Origin: Rhizobium sp. RM
GTDB taxonomy: Bacteria > Pseudomonadota > Alphaproteobacteria > Rhizobiales > Rhizobiaceae
NCBI RefSeq assembly: GCF_013390595.1
Contig: NZ_JACAWV010000008.1
Location: 124,001 to 188,000, forward strand
Direction: 5' to 3'
DNA: 64,000 nt
The notes below the pieces were generated by a model. It ran no database searches. It was not told where the DNA came from and saw only the letters and a program-made list of their open reading frames with translations. The first letter of the stretch is position 1. Each line of letters starts with the position of its first letter. Positions 62,039 through 64,000 of the stretch are shown here, in pieces. Both the position numbers and the translations under genes were made by a program.

Positions 62039-62824
62039 TCATACAAGGCTTTTGACGGCGGCCAGCATCCTGTCGATATCCTGTGGACGTGACAGTCTAT
62101 GGTCGCCATCGCGGATCAATGTCAGGACAACGTCGTCAGCCGGCAGGTGTTCAAGCAATTTCAGGGCATGCTGATAGGGGACGTCGGGGTCCTGCATGCC
62201 TTGCAGAATGTGCACCGCGCAGCCCGTGGTGATGATACCCTTGAGCACCCGATTGTCTCGACCGTCTTCAATCAGTGCGCGAGTGAAGATATTCGGCTCG
62301 GGGCTATATTCGGAATGTTCCTCGAAATAGCCCTTCTCCTCAAGCGAGGCCTTTTCCGCATCCGAAAGGCCGGGTTCGATCAACTCGGCGGTGAAATCGG
62401 GCGCAGGTGCAATCAGAACCATGCCTGCAACAGTGGGAGAGCCGCCAGCTTTGCGCAGTTCCTCGACCATGCGAAGTGCAATCCAGCCGCCCATCGACGA
62501 ACCGATCACCACAACACGCTCGGGTGCGACATGACGAACGACGTCGAGCGCTTCTCCAAGCCAGCGGGAAATTGTGCCCTTATTGAAGTCGCCGCCGGAT
62601 GCACCGTGGCCGGAATAATCCAGGCGAAGGCAGGCAATGCCGTTTTCTGCCGCAAAGCGATCCAGTTCGACCGCCTTGGTTCCCGACATGTCGGAACGAT
62701 AGCCGCCGAGCCAGACAAGTGTCGGTGCTTGCGGGTTCGATGTCGCGGGACTATAGATAAACGCGATATCACGAGCATCGTCGCCGGTACCAATAGTGAC
62801 GAATTCGGCAGTGTGTTCGGCCAT
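62039..62824 (-). CDS. Alpha/beta hydrolase (ABHD10-like)
   Basis: A 261-aa serine hydrolase. Nucleophile elbow GSSMGGWIALRM, oxyanion region LVWLGGYRSDMSGTKAVELD, and a C-terminal histidine in DGDHRLSRPQDI. The group resembles the mitochondrial depalmitoylase ABHD10, so thioester or ester substrates are plausible. AGGAG lies 11 bases before the chosen ATG. It is divergent from infC. Confidence 0.85.
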   Translation of the reverse strand: MAEHTAEFVTIGTGDDARDIAFIYSPATSNPQAPTLVWLGGYRSDMSGTKAVELDRFAAENGIACLRLDYSGHGASGGDFNKGTISRWLGEALDVVRHVAPERVVVIGSSMGGWIALRMVEELRKAGGSPTVAGMVLIAPAPDFTAELIEPGLSDAEKASLEEKGYFEEHSEYSPEPNIFTRALIEDGRDNRVLKGIITTGCAVHILQGMQDPDVPYQHALKLLEHLPADDVVLTLIRDGDHRLSRPQDIDRMLAAVKSLV

Positions 62825-63012
62825 GGAAATGTAATTCTCCTGATTTTGGTGCAACAACGGCGGCAGATTTGCAAAAACCGTGACAACAGGTGATCTTTTC
62901 GGGCAGATATGCTATTGACTTCGCCGCGGCAATAACGACATTTCCGCCGCTTGCAACTGAACAAGCTGTTTTTTGCTGACGTGATCCAGAAACAGATCAG
63001 GAGAATACGACC

Positions 63013-63549
63013 ATTCGCAGACCTTTCAAAGCCGATGCCCCCGTCAAGGAGGGCCCGCGCTCCAACCGGGAAATTCGGGTTCCCAGAGTTCAGCTTATTG
63101 ATGAAGAGGGCCAGAACCTCGGCGCGATGCCGACGGATCAGGCATTGAAACTGGCGGAGGAGGCCGGTCTCGATCTCGTTGAGATTTCGCCGAACGCTGA
63201 ACCGCCGGTGTGCAAGATCCTCGATCTCGGTAAACTGAAGTACGCGACCCAGAAAAAGGCCGCTGAAGCGCGCAAGAAACAGAAGATCGTTGAGGTCAAG
63301 GAAATCAAGATGCGCCCCAACATCGACACCCATGACTATGAGGTGAAGATGAAGGCGATGAGTCGTTTCTTTGAAGACGGCGACAAGGTGAAGGTAACGC
63401 TGAAGTTCCGTGGCCGCGAAATGGCTCACCAGGAACTCGGCATGAAGCTTCTCCTGCAGGTCAAGGAAGATACCCAGGTCATCGCCAAGGTGGAAGCCGA
63501 GCCGAAGCTGGAAGGCCGTCAGATGATGATGGTGCTTGCGCCGAAGTAA
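63013..63549 (+). CDS. infC: Translation initiation factor IF-3, with ATT start codon
   Basis: A 178-aa IF-3. The start is the rare ATT at 63013 (first residues [20 protein letters not shown], matching alphaproteobacterial IF-3), with AGGAG about 10 bases upstream. The first ATG in frame, at 63127, would delete a third of the N-terminal domain. Domains: N-terminal to about residue 80 ([15 protein letters not shown]), linker [17 protein letters not shown]-terminal domain with [18 protein letters not shown] and [11 protein letters not shown]-3 itself discriminates against such starts, giving autoregulation of its own mRNA. Confidence 0.96.
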   Translation: MRRPFKADAPVKEGPRSNREIRVPRVQLIDEEGQNLGAMPTDQALKLAEEAGLDLVEISPNAEPPVCKILDLGKLKYATQKKAAEARKKQKIVEVKEIKMRPNIDTHDYEVKMKAMSRFFEDGDKVKVTLKFRGREMAHQELGMKLLLQVKEDTQVIAKVEAEPKLEGRQMMMVLAPK

Positions 63550-63583
63550 TACGGCATCCTTGCGGGGAAGTTTTTATTCCCCG

Positions 63584-63612
63584 TTGCGCTTTTCCATAAC
63601 TGCGGTTATAAG
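63584..63612 (+). promoter_or_regulatory. Promoter-like element before rpmI
   Basis: TTGCGC and TATAAG are spaced by 17 bases, so transcription would start near 63619, just before the leader hairpins. It would allow rpmI-rplT expression apart from infC. Confidence 0.55.
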
Positions 63613-63622
63613 CGCGCGTTCC

Positions 63623-63654
63623 GAACGGTCCGGCAGGGCATGCCGAGGCCGTTC
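63623..63654 (+). promoter_or_regulatory. Structured leader before rpmI
   Basis: Nested stems: GAACGG with CCGTTC outside and CGGCA with TGCCG inside, all perfect, loop GGGCA. L20 or L35 control elements usually lie in this position; which protein binds here is unknown. Confidence 0.5.
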
Positions 63655-63711
63655 TTAATGCTTGAAACCTGGCCTCGTCTGCCTGGTTCATACAAAAAAT
63701 GGAGTAGCAAA

Positions 63712-63915
63712 ATGCCCAAGATGAAGACGAAGTCCGCTGCCAAGAAGCGGTTCAAGATCACTGCAACCGGCAAGGTTGTTGCAGCTGCTGCCGGCAAGCG
63801 CCACGGCATGATCAAGCGTACCAACAAGTTCATTCGCGACGCGCGTGGAACCATGGTTCTCGCCGAAGCTGACGGCAAAAAGGTCGTCAAGAACTACCTG
63901 CCGAACGGTCTCTAA
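63712..63915 (+). CDS. rpmI: 50S ribosomal protein L35
   Basis: A 67-aa basic protein that opens with [20 protein letters not shown] and has the [17 protein letters not shown] core of bL35. GGAG lies 6 bases before the ATG. It stands between infC and rplT, the order conserved across bacteria. Length is normal. Confidence 0.97.
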   Translation: MPKMKTKSAAKKRFKITATGKVVAAAAGKRHGMIKRTNKFIRDARGTMVLAEADGKKVVKNYLPNGL

Positions 63916-63955
63916 GACTTTTCCGCATTTTTGGACACTTTAAGGAGATCATGAC

Positions 63956-64000
63956 ATGGCACGCGTAAAACGTGGCGTAACTTCCCGCGCCAAGCACACC
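63956..64000 (+). CDS. rplT: 50S ribosomal protein L20 (5' end, cut by window edge)
   Basis: Only the first 15 codons are present: MARVKRGVTSRAKHT, the conserved bL20 N-terminus. AAGGAG lies about 10 bases before the ATG. Forty bases separate it from rpmI. An ATG five bases earlier is in another frame and stops at once. Confidence 0.95.
   Translation, partial: MARVKRGVTSRAKHT

Noticed and set aside
62913-62936. TTGACT with TAACGA as an infC promoter
   Set aside because: Spacing of about 12 bases is too short and the -10 match is weak.

Overview
The window reads as chromosomal DNA from a Rhizobiaceae alphaproteobacterium, most likely Agrobacterium (tumefaciens group). This rests on the protein types and gene order: rirA beside an iron-binding protein, a complete ctp/tad common-pilus cluster, the membrane ferritin mbfA under Irr-type iron boxes, and lepA, infC, rpmI and rplT. 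Codon use and moderately high GC look even throughout. I see no insertion sequence, prophage, integrase, CRISPR array or rRNA. Species assignment is inference.

Layout. 1-5380: yejA (3' part)-yejB-yejE-yejF, a peptide/microcin C-type ABC importer. 5536-9653: a DadA-like FAD oxidoreductase, a glutamine-synthetase-like ligase and a PuuB-like oxidase, probably polyamine or amino-acid catabolism. 9650-14072: gluconokinase, then an osmF-yehY-yehX-yehW type importer. 14225-17131: AbrB-family membrane protein, the iron regulator rirA and a divergent iron-binding protein sharing an Irr-like dyad. 17178-24839: M48 peptidase/DUF898 pair, mmsA, a monooxygenase-LysR-EamA run, and a DUF475 membrane protein. 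25206-29788: MarR-type regulator with NlpC/P60 hydrolase, a small secreted protein, pncB, and an M17 aminopeptidase.

30034-40695: Tad/Ctp pilus locus. tadD faces tadC-tadB-tadA-cpaE-cpaD-cpaC-cpaB, then prepilin peptidase and Flp pilin; a small secreted pilus-domain protein diverges from the pilin. CtrA-like sites sit before cpaB and tadD. A tRNA-Leu(CAG) follows.

41131-50959: small accessory units, most as regulator/effector pairs: SelW-like protein, DoxX, amidotransferase, bile-acid-symporter-type carrier, GH25 muramidase, EamA exporter with divergent MocR regulator, Rrf2 regulator with divergent thioredoxin-reductase-like protein, and an AraC regulator whose start codon overlaps that of a divergent DUF2000 gene. 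51034-59460: lepA preceded by nitrilase and acetyltransferase genes, a ketosteroid-isomerase-like protein, a self-contained XRE-cupin regulator with a 13-bp dyad over its start, a hydrolase with a divergent membrane AraC regulator, and a TRAP binding protein. 59634-61231: truncated hemoglobin and mbfA around two Irr boxes. 61303-64000: transglutaminase-like protease, alpha/beta hydrolase, infC (ATT start), rpmI and the start of rplT.

Two themes link distant genes: iron homeostasis (rirA, fbpA-like, mbfA, truncated hemoglobin) and cell-cycle-linked surface attachment (Ctp pilus with CtrA-like sites). No wholly new multi-gene system is evident. The least explained units are the M48/DUF898 pair, the Rrf2/reductase pair, the DUF2000/AraC pair and a possible small RNA near 25.0-25.1 kb.
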